Assembly (NCBI GenBank): GCA_019054805.1
Contig: JAHQIY010000002.1
Span: forward strand, 8,432,001-8,496,000
Length of the DNA stretch: 64,000 bases
Source of the DNA: Brachionus manjavacas
Lineage: Eukaryota; Rotifera; Eurotatoria; Ploima; Brachionidae
Reading direction: 5' to 3'
The position numbers were made by a program, and so were the translations under genes. The notes beneath the pieces were generated by a model, which made no database searches, was not told the DNA's origin, and saw nothing but the letters and a program-made list of their open reading frames with translations. This document shows positions 29,828-42,477 of this stretch, in pieces (positions within the stretch are counted from its first letter, which is position 1; each line of letters begins with the position of its first letter).

Positions 29828-30290
29828 GTAGTAGTAGTAGTAGAAAGGGGTAGGCTACAAGTCGCGAATTGCATGCAGGATGATGCAAAACGCGATGGGT
29901 GACGACACCCTGTGTGGTAGCCACTTGCCGTAATTAAGTTGCTGTTTTGTCAAGCTTACTTTTGAAGTCGTTGGTACTTTTGACGGTGAGTAAAGATCTT
30001 TCCAGTCTTTGACAATTCGGTTGCAGAAAAAATTATGTCGTTGATTACAGTTCTTCACCAATTCTCGACTCAATCTCGCTCTTCTATTGCCTCTTGGCGC
30101 AGAAATGGAATTCGGTGCGGCAAATTCAACATGCTCTATTCCTTTTGCAATTTTAAACTGCTGTATCAAATCGCCCCTCAATCGCCTCGCCTTTAGATTG
30201 GTCAAACCCAGCTTTTTGCAACGTTCAACATGGTTTAGGTCTCGAAGACGACCAGGAACCTTTGTAGACCTTCGCATTACGCGCTTAATA
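29828..30290 (-). mobile_element. CR1-like LINE 3' end, antisense
   Basis: The minus-strand frame 29855-30277 encodes RSTKVPGRLRDLNHVERCKK, LGLTNLKARRLRGDLIQQFK, SRELVKNCNQRHNFFCNRIV and KDWKDLYSPSKVP. This is the post-RT region of the CR1-like family at 8650, here with its last 140 residues intact. The tail is (TAC)n on the minus strand (TAGTAGTAG as written, 29828-29843). It is GC-richer than the 8650 copy and probably a different subfamily. Confidence 0.85.
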
Positions 30291-30298
30291 ATAAGTTA

Positions 30299-30530
30299 TT
30301 TTCTGAAAGTTTAAAATTGGCTCTGTGAATGCAGCATGGTGCAGTATTCAAAATTGAATCAACAGTAACAGTCTGCTAATGGTGTGCAAAATCTCTGCAA
30401 AATACACTACGCTCGTCTATATTGAAATTTAATTTCTGTTTGACTTTGTAAATTTTGCAGACCATGATATTTGATGCAACTTTGAATGTTGCACCAAAAC
30501 TTCTATCGAATTTACTTTAAAAGCATTTTA
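30299..30530. mobile_element. Foldback MITE (TGCAGCAT group)
   Basis: The left part CTGTGAATGCAGCATGGTGC and the right part TTGATGCAACTTTGAATGTT then GCACCA are complementary in blocks. The same blocks occur at 56029-56335 and 60743-61062. Outer arms are short or lost. Confidence 0.65.
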
Positions 30531-30842
30531 GAATTTAGTGATAAAATTCGATTAAAATTTTTGAAATGATTCTTCTTTTTTTTCAATGCATGCAGTATTT
30601 TTATTAAGTAAATTCATTTTAGAGATAAAATTAAAAAAAAATTTCTTCTATCTGATTTGATCAAAATCATTTATATTTTTAATAAAAAGATCCAAATCAT
30701 TTTTTACAATTACATAAAAAGGCTTTGCTCAACATGGATATAGCTGACGTTGTTGGCAGCATTTAATTTTGAAAAGGGACAATGTCCATACTTTATCAAT
30801 ACTATCGAGTCATTTACTGTTTATTGTTAAAATTTTAATATC

Positions 30843-31112
30843 AAAACCAGACTTGTTTATAAGTCACAGTTTTAAGTCTAAGTCACAAAAATTTAGTCAA
30901 GTCAATGACTTTAAATGTATCACCTATTTATAAATGTGCGTTATTCAACGAAATATATTTTTTGTCTGAAGGCTGAACCTTATGGATAAATGCAGATAAC
31001 TCTGACGGATATAATTTTTAGATTATGGTTTATTTAGAAATTTATTTCATTAAAAAAAAAAATTTAAGTCATTGTCTTGACTTGACTTAAGACTTGTGAC
31101 TTAAAAACAAGT
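30843..31112. mobile_element. MITE with CAGACTTGTTT terminal repeats
   Basis: The left end CCAGACTTGTTTATAAGTCA and right end TGACTTAAAAACAAGTCTG are inverted, and both continue into AAGTC-rich blocks. A clean target duplication is not visible. A partial relative lies at 27025. Confidence 0.6.
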
Positions 31113-31275
31113 CTGATACTGGAAGACGAAATTAAAAAAAAGGCTAAACATTATTAAGATATTGTCAAACAAAAATTGGGGTCTTACTCAAAACTTTATT
31201 TTAATTTAATTTTTTTTTTAATTTATTCTGAAGGAGCTCAAGCTCGGTACAGAAAACAAAAAAATAAAATAATAA
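31113..31275 (+). mobile_element. LINE piece, jockey-type: short RT segment joined to the 3' end
   Basis: LEDEIKKKAKHY-like thumb sequence (GACGAAATTAAAAA..., ATTATTAAGATATTGTCAAA, GGGGTCTTACTCAAAAC) jumps directly to the 3' UTR end (TTCTGAAGGAGCTCAAGCTC, GGTACAGAAAAC). The C-terminal coding part is deleted. Confidence 0.8.
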
Positions 31276-31289
31276 TTATCTGCTACCTA

Positions 31290-31560
31290 ACAATTTTTAA
31301 AGGGATCCTAACTTAAAGAAGCAAATCAGATAGAATACTTGGGATTCTTTATAGATTCAAATCTTTACATTAACATACAGGTAGTTATAAATTTCAAAAA
31401 AGTTCAGAGCAGATTTTTTGAAATTTCGTATCTTCTGCCTAAAAATAGTCTTGTCTCTTCACCTAAATTCAAATCATTTATTTGCAAAACATATTTTTTA
31501 TCTAAACTCACATATGGTCTTGAGGCTCTCACTCTTACGAAGTAAATAGGAATTAATCAA
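31290..31560 (+). mobile_element. LINE reverse transcriptase fragment of a third family
   Basis: Translation gives IEYLGFFIDSNLYINIQV, RFFEISYLLPKN and FKSFICKTYFLSKLTYGLEA. This resembles the 'YLG..ID......' and 'Y...LSKLTYGLEAL' segments after the RT palm of LINEs. It is unlike both other families in the window. Too short to classify. Confidence 0.5.
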
Positions 31561-32430
31561 TTTGTTAACTATAAATTTTTAGCATTAGCCGCTTATTTCT
31601 CTTTCAAACTTTTTTTTTGACCTTCCTGTGATTTTTTTTGATACTTGTTTTATTTTATTAGATACTTAATAATTGATTTAGATATTTTTTTTTTGTTTTC
31701 TTATTCGATACTAAAATTTTTTTTAAAATTACTAAATAAATTAATACATTTTCTGCTTCTTAGATAATTTAGGAACATAAATTAAAAATTTGAAGGAACT
31801 AAAATAGTTATTAAAAGTTTAAATAAAATTGATGAAAAGCGATCTCTTGACTTTTTTAAGTAAACAAGCTTCTTTAATTACTGAAACTTGATTTATTATA
31901 CCGAACTTCGACAATAATTATTTTGAGAGTACAAGTGCAAAATTCAAATTCAGCAATTTTATTAGAATAAATTAATTTTTTTTTATCAAATATTTATTTT
32001 GCGATTATTTGTCTTGAGTAATAAAAATTAAATATTCAATTTAATTCTATATTTTATTTTAAGCTATGGAATTGCTCAACGAGAAATTTAAAATACAAAA
32101 TAGTTAACATTTTATCCAAAGTTTTAAAAAATGAAAAGATCTTTTCGTAAATTTTCTAAACTCCCAAAGTTAAACAATTTTTTTTTTCAATTAATTTCAA
32201 GTAACAACGATTCTTAATAAAACAAAAAATTCAATTATATATTATACTTTTTATAGTCTATCTATCATACTTCTTCTCTTCTTTTTCTTTTAATCTTGAC
32301 TCTAAATCATGGGGAAAATATTTATTTTTTAATGTAAGTAAATTATTTCTTTATAACTGTAAAAAAAAAATTTTTTTTCTTTTTATAAAATTGCAATTCT
32401 TTTTTTATCTTTTTAAAACATTAATTTTTA
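31561..32430. other. AT-rich spacer, nothing recognised
   Basis: Poly-T and poly-A runs only. Confidence 0.5.
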
Positions 32431-33411
32431 AAGGTTCGCGCGTAGCAAAACTACAGCACTATCTAAATTTCAGCAAATCGACTTTAAAATATTAATCTCT
32501 ATACTTGAAAACCTTGAAAGATGATTTTTTAGGTATTGTCAAAAAAAAAAATTTTGATCCCTACCCCCTCAAAGATAAAAAAAAACCCTACTTTTTTATA
32601 CAGATTCTGAAACTAGAGAAAACTCTGGACAAAATGTTGAGACCACTTTTTTTATTTATTGAATTTAAAGCCAAAATAAAATTAAATCAAATGAGTTTGA
32701 AACTAATTTTTGAAAAAACATAATTTTTTATTATATAAAAAGTCAGAATTAAATTTTAAATAAGTTAAATGTTTTAAATACTTAAGTTAAATTATTTTTA
32801 AATAAATAGTTTTCTAATTATTTTTTTTCTTAATATTTTTTAAGATGCCTAAAACACCCAAAGAGTGTCTAAACTTTAATTCTGACTTTTTATATAATAA
32901 AAAATTATGTTTTTTCAAAAATTAGTTTCTAACTCATTTGATTTAATTTTATTTTGGCTTTAAATTCAATAAATAAAAAAAGTGGTCTCAACATTTTGTC
33001 CAGAGTTTTCTCTAGTATCAGAATCTGTATAAAAAAGTAGGGGTCGGGTGGAAACCACGGACTAGATACAAAAATAGTCAAAAATACCATTTTTTTTACC
33101 ATTTTTAGCCAAAATATCGATCTATTGGTAAAATAATAGATTAAATTAATACATCATTTTGTAGATGAGACTGTGTGCTTTCAGAATATATACATATTAA
33201 TAAGGTTATAGCTATTGGAACATGAGATATTTTAGCTCAAAGGTAACTAAATTTTGTTTTTTTTTATCTTTGAGGGGTAGGGATCAAAATTTTCTTTTTT
33301 TGACCATACCTAAAAAATCACCTTTCAAGGTTTTCAAGTATGCAGATTAATATTTTAAAGTCGGTTTGCTGAAATTCAGATAGTGCTGTAGTTTTGCTAC
33401 GCGCGAACCTT
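32431..33411. mobile_element. Large foldback DNA element (about 0.98 kb), copy 1
   Basis: The ends are AAGGTTCGCGCGTAGCAAAA and TTTTGCTACGCGCGAACCTT, exact complements. The arms remain near-identical for more than 300 bases (for example ACTACAGCACTATCTAAATT, GATCCCTACCCCCTCAAAGA, ACAAAATGTTGAGACCACTT). The right arm has an extra block of about 215 bases (33045-33260) absent from the left. ATTTTT occurs on both outer sides and may be a short target duplication, but the AT context makes that weak. There is no coding sequence. A relative with the same order of blocks lies at 57975-60471. Confidence 0.85.
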
Positions 33412-33479
33412 ATTTTTGACTCAATCTAAAACTTTAGGATTCAATTAAATTTCAAAGAGTAGTTTTTAAAGTTAAATCA

Positions 33480-34400
33480 AACTGCACGTGGCACCAAATA
33501 TCTAACTAGAAACCTAACACCCTCGTATCTAGTTACTTGTTTGATATTCAAAATTTACTTTTAGGTTCAAGAGCTAATTAAGAGTCGTAAATCATCAAAA
33601 CTGGCCAGAAACATCGATTTAAAATCGATAAGACCAGTTTTTTACTTTAACTGGAGCAAAGCTCCATCATCACTTGATTCCACTCTCGGCTTTTGCACAA
33701 ACCGAGAATTTTTTTCGAACAAAAATAAACTTCCACATATTTGCTTAGGGTTTCTAGTGCAAGTTTTAATCTAGCCTGTTTATTCTTTGCCGACTTCTAC
33801 TCAGAGAGATTATTCAGTATCTATTTTCAAAAAATATTTGGGTTACTAAAATAGAATGAAACTGAGATTCCTAAAATATTTGATTAGGTCAGTTGCGGAA
33901 TAGCAAATTGCTTGGTCAATGATAGACAGGGCTTGCTTGCGTCATCACATATATTATGGCTTAGCATTTAAAATTTTTGTTTATCTTCGAAAAGAAAATA
34001 ATCAATGTGTTATTTAGATAAGATAAACTAGCTAGAACCTATGGAGCTGATTTATGGTGTCTAGTAGCGTTTTGCCAATCGCTTCCAATCAATAAAACAA
34101 TGTTCGAGAATAATCTGTAGAACACATGCCTTACTTTCTAGTTAATGTCCTTTGTTGAGCAGTTTTTGGCAAAGCTTTCTAATTTATCAAAGTCGACCAG
34201 CAAATGCGGTGATGATAAATTGGCTGAGCAGATTTGGCCTCATGGCTATCTGTGGACAAGTAGAGACCAAAGCAATCACTCAAGCAGAAAATTAATTATC
34301 TCGCTTTGATTTAAAGCCATCAACTGCTGCAAATATTTTATCTAGATTGGATAAAACAAATGGATTATAGTGGCGTAAGCAAGCTTATATATTCGCAATT
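33480..34400 (+). other. Compositionally distinct region with hairpins and a possible short exon
   Basis: This region is less AT-rich and lacks the long poly-A/T runs of its surroundings. Between 33598 and 33720 there are nested or consecutive inverted repeats: AACTGG...CCAGTT around ATCGATTT/AAATCGAT, GGAGCAAAGCTCC, and CTCGG...CCGAG followed by a T run. At 33932-33950 and 34373-34388, GCTTGCTTGCGTCATCAC and GTGGCGTAAGCAAGC are near-complementary, which could be the ends of a 460-bp DNA element. I cannot name it. Confidence 0.4.
34145..34309 (+). CDS. Possible short exon or 54-residue ORF, unrecognised
   Basis: From ATG at 34145 the frame reads MSFVEQFLAKLSNLSKSTSK, then CGDDKLAEQIWPHGYLWTSR, and stops at 34307-34309. 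A pyrimidine-rich acceptor-like ACTTTCTAG precedes the ATG, and a donor-like GTAGAG follows at 34260, so it may be an exon of a larger gene. Codon usage looks more gene-like than the flanks. No family recognised. Confidence 0.25.
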   Translation: MSFVEQFLAKLSNLSKSTSKCGDDKLAEQIWPHGYLWTSRDQSNHSSRKLIISL

Positions 34401-35640
34401 AGATAATGTTCATTAAAAAGCTTTCTTTTTTTCATCGAAAAGTATGATGCTTTTTTGCCTTATAAAGTTCACGCTTTTTATTCAAAATTGATTTATTTTA
34501 GATTTTGGCATTAATACTATTAAATAAACTATTTGGTGAATTAATGTATTTTTTTAAGTGCATTTGTTGCTGCTATTTTCAATAGAAGACAAATTAAATT
34601 AAAAAAAAAAAAGTTTCTATAAAAAAATTTAATTATTCTTTTTCTCACAAAAAATAAAGTATGATTTTCCCCATAAGTTCTTGGGACATCTGTTTTTTAT
34701 CATTTTCTAACAGAGATAGTCAAGGCGCAGATTAGTCAAGAAATTTACAAAAAAGTCAAAGAAAAAATTTAAAATTGAATAAAGTTGTGGAACAGACGTG
34801 CTATCATCAAAATCAAAGTAAAGCTTTAAAAAGAAATTAGACAATTTTTTTGACTTAAAAAAGTTGAATTAAAGTTTAAGTACCATTGCGAGGCCTCAAG
34901 TCATGCTCTCTGGGTTGATCCCGTTGTAGCTTATTATTATTATCCGCCTCTAATTATTTAATTATTATTATTTATGGCAAAAATTACGCCAGATTCGGCG
35001 ATGATAAAAAAATTAAATAGACATAACTAAATAATAACTTATTAAGTATTAAAATTTTTTTGGACACCACGAAATACAGAGACATGTCGCCGCTATAGAA
35101 AAAAGGTCCGCTGCAGTCATTTCGAGCACCTCTTAAATGTAAAATGTATTTAATAATGTTGTAAATTGAAAGTAAAAAAATAAATTGTGAAAATTTGTTT
35201 TATCGTTGTCAACAAATATAAAAATATTATTAAAAAATATATAGAAATTTTTTTTTTTTTTACCACAATTCTAAGGATAATGAATTCAGAAAATGTACGA
35301 AAAAATATTCTTATAATATTTAATTATGAGTTTTATATTTATTTTTTCAAAAAATTAAGCCATTTTAAGCAATATGTGTCTGGTACTTTTCTATCGGTTG
35401 AGAGCTGGTAATTGCATTGAAAGCTATAATATTTTAATCGAAAGTAAAATATGAACTGATCCATTTTGGGAATGCTTTGAATTATATTAATTTATTTATT
35501 TTTGATAATTATCAATTTTTTTTTTATTTTTATGTATTTATCTAAGACAGGAGCCTAATGTTTAATTGTATAAACGGTGTAAAAAGCTACCATAGGGGTC
35601 TTCCGTGTAAGACTTAACCGCAAGTTTCTTGCAGTATCAA

Positions 35641-35671
<31 letters not shown>

Positions 35672-35680
35672 TTTTATTCA
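34401..35680. other. Spacer with two (ATT)n tails, probable LINE 3' ends
   Basis: GC-richer pieces at about 34880-34935 and 35540-35640 each run into ATTATTATT repeats, as CR1/L2-type LINE 3' ends often do. A third GC-richer patch is at 35060-35130. No coding signal was found in them. Confidence 0.35.
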
Positions 35681-38600
35681 ACAGGAAGTCAAATTTTTAG
35701 GCTAGTTTTATTCCAAAAAATTTACATCATATTTTTTCTATTTAACTTAATTATTTATTTTTTCAGATCAAAAACAATAACATTTTTAAATAAATAAAGT
35801 TTTTTTTTCATTAATTTTATTAACTCTGTTAAGATTTCTATTTTCCTAACCGCCACTTTTTTAAAAAAGCAAATATTTTTTCAAAATTTTCAACATGTCA
35901 TTTAGTTTGGAATCTTCTGTACCTTTTGAAGAAATTTTAAATAAAATAATTTTGAAAATAAAATTATTTTCATTCCAAGATTTTTATTTTTTTTTTTAAT
36001 TGAATTTTTTTTATATTTCTAAAAACCTGACCCACAACTTACACTCTTTGACGAGCTTTCCAAAAATGCGTCTATTTTTTTTTTATCACGGAAGTTTTTA
36101 AGATTTTCTAAAAATTTTTTATAAATTAAAAAAATTTAATTTAACTGAAATATTTGACTTTTTTTGTTTTATTATTTAAAAAAATAGAGAAAAAAATCTA
36201 ATGAATTTAAATGATGCGGAATTTTTTATTTTAATTTTTGCTTTTTTTTGTCTTCTACGCAACTAAATTTCCTGGACAAAAAATAGACTCGTTTTTGGAA
36301 AGTGAACCGTGAATTTCTCTACATTGGAAAACTAATTCAATTTTCAAAGAGTAAAAAAAATTCTAAACTAAATAACATGTTAAAATTTAAAAACTATATT
36401 TGCTTTTTAAAAAAAATGGGGGTTCACTGTTTTAGTAGGATCCGATGATTTACCATATTTTGCTCCTGCAAATTCGAATTATATGGAATAAATTTAGACC
36501 CGCTGTTGTATTAGAATTAAGATTATTTTTTGAAATTTTTTTAATTATTCTATTTTACTTTGATTAAAGCTATACCGTCTGAGAAGTAAAAAAAATTGTT
36601 GTAAGAATTTCCAAATTTTATTATTTTAAAATAAAATTGATCATTTATTGATGAGACTTAACTGCTATTTTAATAAGACTATGAAGAAAAAATATTAACA
36701 GCAATAAATTAGAATAATTTGCCAAAACTTGTAAAACAAATTATTTTTTATTATTTTTATCAGTATGTGTAATTTTTTATTTAATTTTAAAAATCAATAG
36801 CTAAATAAAAGAAGGGAACCATTAAGTTTGCTTTTTCGATATGTTAAAATATGTTAAATTTTTTAGACTATAAAATTTATTTATAGTGTCTATTAAAAAC
36901 CAAAAAAATTTCATTAACTAAATTTTTGTTTAAATTAAATCACCAAGACAGGTCTAATTTTCAGGAAATAAATTATAAAATTTGTAATTATCATTGTTTT
37001 TATTCAGAATTCAGTTCACTCCAGGAAATCTTGTTCTGTAATTAAACTTGTTCTCTTGCTCTGAGTCTGAAAACTGGTTTGAAGTAGTTGTTCAAATTTA
37101 TTAGCTTTTTGACATTGATTATTAATATCAAGCTTCAATTATTTTTTTTCAAATACAATAAAATTTTTTGAATAGGTTCAAAGTAAAAAATTTACTTAAA
37201 AATCTGAATAATTTATTTTCTAAGTAACTTCTAAGAAATTTCGTAAGTAAACCTTAAACATTTTGACATTTTTTCAAAGTGTTTCTAACAACTAACTGTT
37301 GCTAGTTAGTGAAACAGCTTAAATGACTTGCCTTGCTCATTAATTTTATGAATTTATAAAAAAAAATTTAAAAAGCCAAATCTGACTTTTTCTTTTTCAC
37401 TTTGATTTTTGACAAACTCTAATTTTTTTTTTTTTGATATCAAAGCTTCAACTTGAAGTTTTCAAATAAATAATAAATAAATTATATATTCAAACTGGCC
37501 ATTTTTTAATAAGAAAACGGGTTTTCAAAAATTCTTGTTCAATCGTCTTTTCCAAATATGAAAATGCAAATGGTGATCTAAACCTAAAAGTAGACCTAAT
37601 AATATAAAAGAGATAAAATTAAAGTACGCTGTAGAATTTCAAGGCTAAATTGAGTTTTGTCAAACAAAAGACGGGGGGCTTAGGCTTTATAAAAATTTCG
37701 GAAATTTTTTACAAATCTTATTTATAATTATTATTATTTTAAGAAATAATTTACAATAGATCTAAAATAAATTTAAAATAGGGGTTAAACAAATGCAGAA
37801 TTGTTTCAAGTCAAAAAAGTAATGAACTAAGTTTTTTTTATTTTGAAAATCAAATTTTAAATCTAAAAAATTTGAGTCAAGTCAAGACTTCAATTTTAAA
37901 AAGTTTAAAGCATTGACTTATATGAATTTTTAGGGGTGGTAAATTTGTTTTATTAAATTGAACACCAGTTTTATTTCAATTATTAGCAATTATTTTAAAA
38001 AAAAAGCTAAAAATTTTAAAACATAATTTGTTAGCCGTAAGCAATAGCAAAAAATTATAGAAAAATATATTTATGCAGGATAGATTGTATATTGATAGAA
38101 AGAGTACTAAATATTTAAATGTTTTGGACTTTTTTTCTCAATTTATAAAGCTCTTTTTTGATTTTTTGGGTAAAAATCTTCAAAATCATCACTTTAATTC
38201 TAAAAAAATTTTGCTTTGCTTTATTTTTTTCTCCAAACTTCACCGCTGCATCTTTACTATTTTTCAAATTGCATATTTATAAAAAGAGTTTTTTTTGGAA
38301 TAAAAGATTTTCGGAAAAGTGTCAAAAAATTAAATAAAAAAAAAGTCAAATTGAAATCTCTGGATCAAAAATGAATCAATTTTTTTGTCAAAAAAAGCTA
38401 AAATTATTATCCAAGAAAATGTTTTGGTTTAATTAATTTAAAAAAAATATATCGGTACCAAGCAAAGGCTTCTTTCAAAAAAAAAAATATCAAAATCAAT
38501 AATTTTTTTTATTAAAATAATTTTAAGCGGATTTTAGCATTTTTTTAGTTAATTCGATTGAGTCTAAATAAATGATCTAAAATATAAAATATTTATAGAA

Positions 38601-41600
38601 ATCAATTAATTATTTAAAAGCATTTCAAGCTTGCAAACAGACAATGCTTTTAGAAAAATTACAAAATTGAGTTCTAATCGACGATTTAATTAACCGACTT
38701 GATTTTAAATTAGATCCAAAATGAAGATATGAATCCAAATCAAAAACAGAAATTAATTGAAATTTTAATTTGTTTAAAATAAATTGTGTACAAGTCGATC
38801 TAAATGAAAATAATAAAAAAATTCATTTTTATTTTTTCATAATTGAGTGATTTTTATTTTGCTAGCAACAAAAAAAATCTGACTATTTCTCGTTTTAAGT
38901 TTTGAATAATAAGAACCGGTTATTTTTTTTTAAATTCCATCAAACTAATAAAAAAAAACATATTTTCAAGAATTTTCCTTGTATAGATAATTTGAAAACT
39001 ATACCACTTGTTACATGACTTTAAAAGGAATCTCTAAAGGCCCATAAGTCATTATTAAGTACAATTACTTAACACTTAACAAGCCTATTTTGAATTTGGT
39101 GCATATGTTTATCTTAAATTAATATTTACGTCATTTACTTAAGATAAAAACAAGAAATAGTATCAGCATTTTTGTGCATATCTAACATCTATTTGAACAA
39201 ATTTTAGCAGAAGCACACACAGTTATTTTTTGTAATTTTTTAATAATTAAAATTTTAATAATGATTAAAAATTTATCTTAACTTTTTTTGACAAAAAATC
39301 AAAGGTGTCATTTTTAATTTAATAAAAAAATTTAAACAAGGAAAGCAGTGTTAAACAATGACTTTATTTGAATAAATTTGTTAAATTTTCATTTCAAAAA
39401 ATTAAACTATATCTGTTCATTTGAACTTAAATGGGACATAAATTGAAGAGGGGTTATGTTTACCAAAAAAAACTACAGAAAAACAAATTTGTTTACTTGA
39501 AGACTAATTAGAAAAAAAAGCTTTTTTTTATTTAAAATAATAAAATATTTTTATTTTTCAAAATACTCAACAACAAAGAAATTTTCTAAGGTCTTGTAAG
39601 GTAGAACTAGCAGTACCCTTTTTATGAAACAAATCTAACAATACAGGTAGATTTTAATTAGATTACGGCAATTTTGCTTCTAAGAGCATAATTTTATTAA
39701 GGTGATTTTTTTAAGAATAAGAATCTAAAATAATTTATAAATTTTTTCTTCATTTTTGTTTATTTTTCTTTGTCAAATTATTTTTAATAATTATAAAAGT
39801 TAGTATTAGCAATGTAAACATTTTTGTTCTAATAATTTCTTGAGTTTTTATTTGAAATTTTGTTTTTTGCTCATTTTTAAACCTATATCGAACTTTGGCT
39901 CATTTTGTAAAAATATCCTTCGTATCTTTTAAAAAGATGAAAATTTGTCAATTTTTTTTATTTTAATGAGAGGAGTGCTTGTTCTTAAAATTTAAATTTT
40001 TTTGGCTTTTGTCATTAATATGTAGATCTTTATTTTTCCTCAATAAAAAATAAAAATTGACTGTCTACCTTGTCGTTCGCCCAAAATTTGGTAAATTACC
40101 TGGGCTAATTAATATTGTACATTCGCTGCAACCAACTGCAAGTTTATCCACTAATTCAAAGAGTTTAACAAAATTACTAATTTAATTCTAAAAGATAACA
40201 ATTAAATAAATAATTAAATCTTTCTTCAAATTTACAAATATGACAATAGACACCAATACATCGATTCCTAAATTTAAAAAAAAGGACTTAAAAAATTAAA
40301 AAATTTAAAGAAATTTTTTATGCATTGTTATTTTTTAATTTTAAAGCTCTAAAAAGAAAACAATATTATTATTCATCGTTGTATAATCTGACTTGTGTTT
40401 ATAAATAGTATCAAAAATTTTATTTCTATTAGATAAGCAAAAAATTTGAAGTTTGAATAAACTTGAGATAAAAAATCTTAGATTAGTTTCACAGATCAAA
40501 AACATGATTGTCAATTAGTAATTGTATTAATTCTTTTAAAGGGGATCAATTGACAAAAATAATGTATAAATATTTACTCAAATGTAATGTTTAACAAATT
40601 TTTTTATTAGAAAAGTCTAAACATAAGGTTCGATTTACCATTTTCCTTTCCTTTTTTTCAATTTTTTTTCATTATTACAAAAATATTAATAAAAATGTAG
40701 CGAAAAATTTATTTTTAATTTTTACTTTTGTTTAAAGAATGTTAATTGATCGAATAGAAATATTCAAAAAAAATTACTAAAGCAGGTTGAGTGGGACCAT
40801 ATTTTTTTACGGAGACATTTTATTTGAACAGGTAAAAACACTCACTAAGCATTTATTCAATATAAAAAAATAGTAATTCTATTTTAAAATGTTTTGACTT
40901 TTTTTCAGATATTACGATGATCACAAAAGAGTTTTCATCTTTATTATGTTTGAGGCAGTCTATTTAATTAATTTTAAAAATGTTTTTTTTTTTATTAAGT
41001 TTTATCTTTTCATATAAAATAATTAATAATTTAACACACTAAGGTCGTTTTTTTTAAAGTTATGGAATAAAAGGGTTCAAAGCCCTCTTTAATTAAATAA
41101 GATAAAATAAAATGCGGTTTTTATTAAAAATATGTTTTGTCATTTTTTAAGTAAATATCTGGAATTATTTGTTAAAAAAAAAAGAAGATTTTTAAACATG
41201 AAAAATTCGTATTCTTATTTTTTCAGATCGATTTAAAAACACAAGCACCACGTGTAAATTTTTTCCATTATATTCCCTGGTCATTTTTGGAGATTAATCA
41301 ACCTTGGCTTTTAGAGAATCAAGTCCAAGTCCGGACTTGTAAATTTTTTATTTTTTATTTGACTCTGGTGCTTGCTAAAATGATCTCGAATACATCCGAC
41401 CAGAAATAGGGCATCATCTGCATTTCTGCCATGATCAAGAGCCTGTAAGGCAGCTTTTCTTCAAGACATGGTTCAGAAAATTTTCATTTATCTATTTTAA
41501 TTGTGGCATTTTATTTATGAAATAAATAATATCAATATTAAAAGCATCATTAGCTGTGTTTTAAGTTTATTAAATTAGTGGATCTAACAAAAAGTATTTT

Positions 41601-42190
41601 ATAACAAAAAATAATTAACTGTACTTTTTTAATTATTTTAGATTTGATTGAGTTAAATAAAAATATTAAATGATTAAATTTATTGTACAAGAAAAAATGA
41701 CAAAAAGAGTCGAGAGGCCCCTCTGGCCTTCGAGTGTTAAGACTAAATTTTTTGTTAGTTGCACTAGAATTGTTATGTAACAAAGGTTATGTAAGCGTCA
41801 GCAGCAAGATTGGTAAAAGGTGGAAAGAAAATTGAGCATTCGCATCTAGAACAGGCGGGAAGCATTGCAATTAAATGTGCTCTGTTTCCCGAGATCCAAC
41901 CCAAGGATTCAATTAATTTCAAGAATCTGTCTTATTTGATCAGATTAAAGAATAAATTAATATTCTCAAAGATCTAGGTTACCTTTTCCAACTATTCCAT
42001 AATAACTTATGCTAAATAATCATGATCAATAGAACTCAAAACGCGAATACTCAAAATAAAAAAATATAATTACTTATCCATTTGATTAGATAAAATTGAG
42101 AAAGAAACAGATTAGAATAAATTACCTGGATTTGCATGCATTCAACTAAACTTTTTTTCAATATTGAATTAGTTTGGAAACATTACAAAA
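35681..42190. other. Long AT-rich stretch, no gene; one LINE scrap at about 37530-37720
   Basis: Open frames here are short and made of Phe/Leu/Ile/Lys/Asn codons, as expected by chance in this composition. The scrap at 37530-37720 (TTGTTCAATCGTCTTTTCCA, GGTGATCTAAACCTAAAAGT, TTGTCAAACAAAAGACGGGG) aligns with the 'SCSVVFSRYK..GDNLNLK' to 'LSNKKWG' part of the jockey-type LINE, heavily decayed. At 41320-41470 and 41790-41960 composition rises slightly, without recognisable content. Confidence 0.5.
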
Positions 42191-42201
42191 TTAAGAGCGT
42201 C

Positions 42202-42208
42202 TATAAAA
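42202..42208 (+). promoter_or_regulatory. Possible TATA box for the LIM-domain gene
   Basis: TATAAAA in a GC-richer context (GCGTCTATAAAACATCGATC). About 130 bases further on, AAAG/GTATGG (42333/42334) could be a 5'-UTR donor, and CTCTCGCTTTAG (ending 42474) an acceptor just before the ATG at 42478. Position and motif only. Confidence 0.4.
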
Positions 42209-42477
42209 CATCGATCTGAAAGGATCCTGGAGAAGCTTTTTTGCCGGCAAACTTCCAGAAGCCTTGACAGTCGAGTTTTTCCAAAAATTTGCTCAGACTA
42301 ATCTTAAATTTTAATTTAAACAAAGTCCATACAAAGGTATGGGGTTACGTAATTGTAGGTATGATGACAAATATTTTCCAATTTGTCAAGCAAACTAAGC
42401 AAAATAGTTTCGAAAATATTTTGCTAAATTTTTGGCATTTTTTTTCTAAATTTTGTTATTGCCTCTCGCTTTAGACT

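Noticed and set aside
34895-34935. tRNA-like B-box sequence (TGGGTTGATCCCG)
   Set aside because: It lacks the TTCGA core of a T-loop, no matching acceptor stem or A box is found upstream, and it runs into an (ATT)n tail typical of a LINE end.
35187-42474. Short frames at 35187, 38073, 41550 and 42289
   Set aside because: Residue content is dominated by Phe, Ile, Lys, Asn and Leu as expected from AT-rich noise; no motif, and no composition change at their limits.
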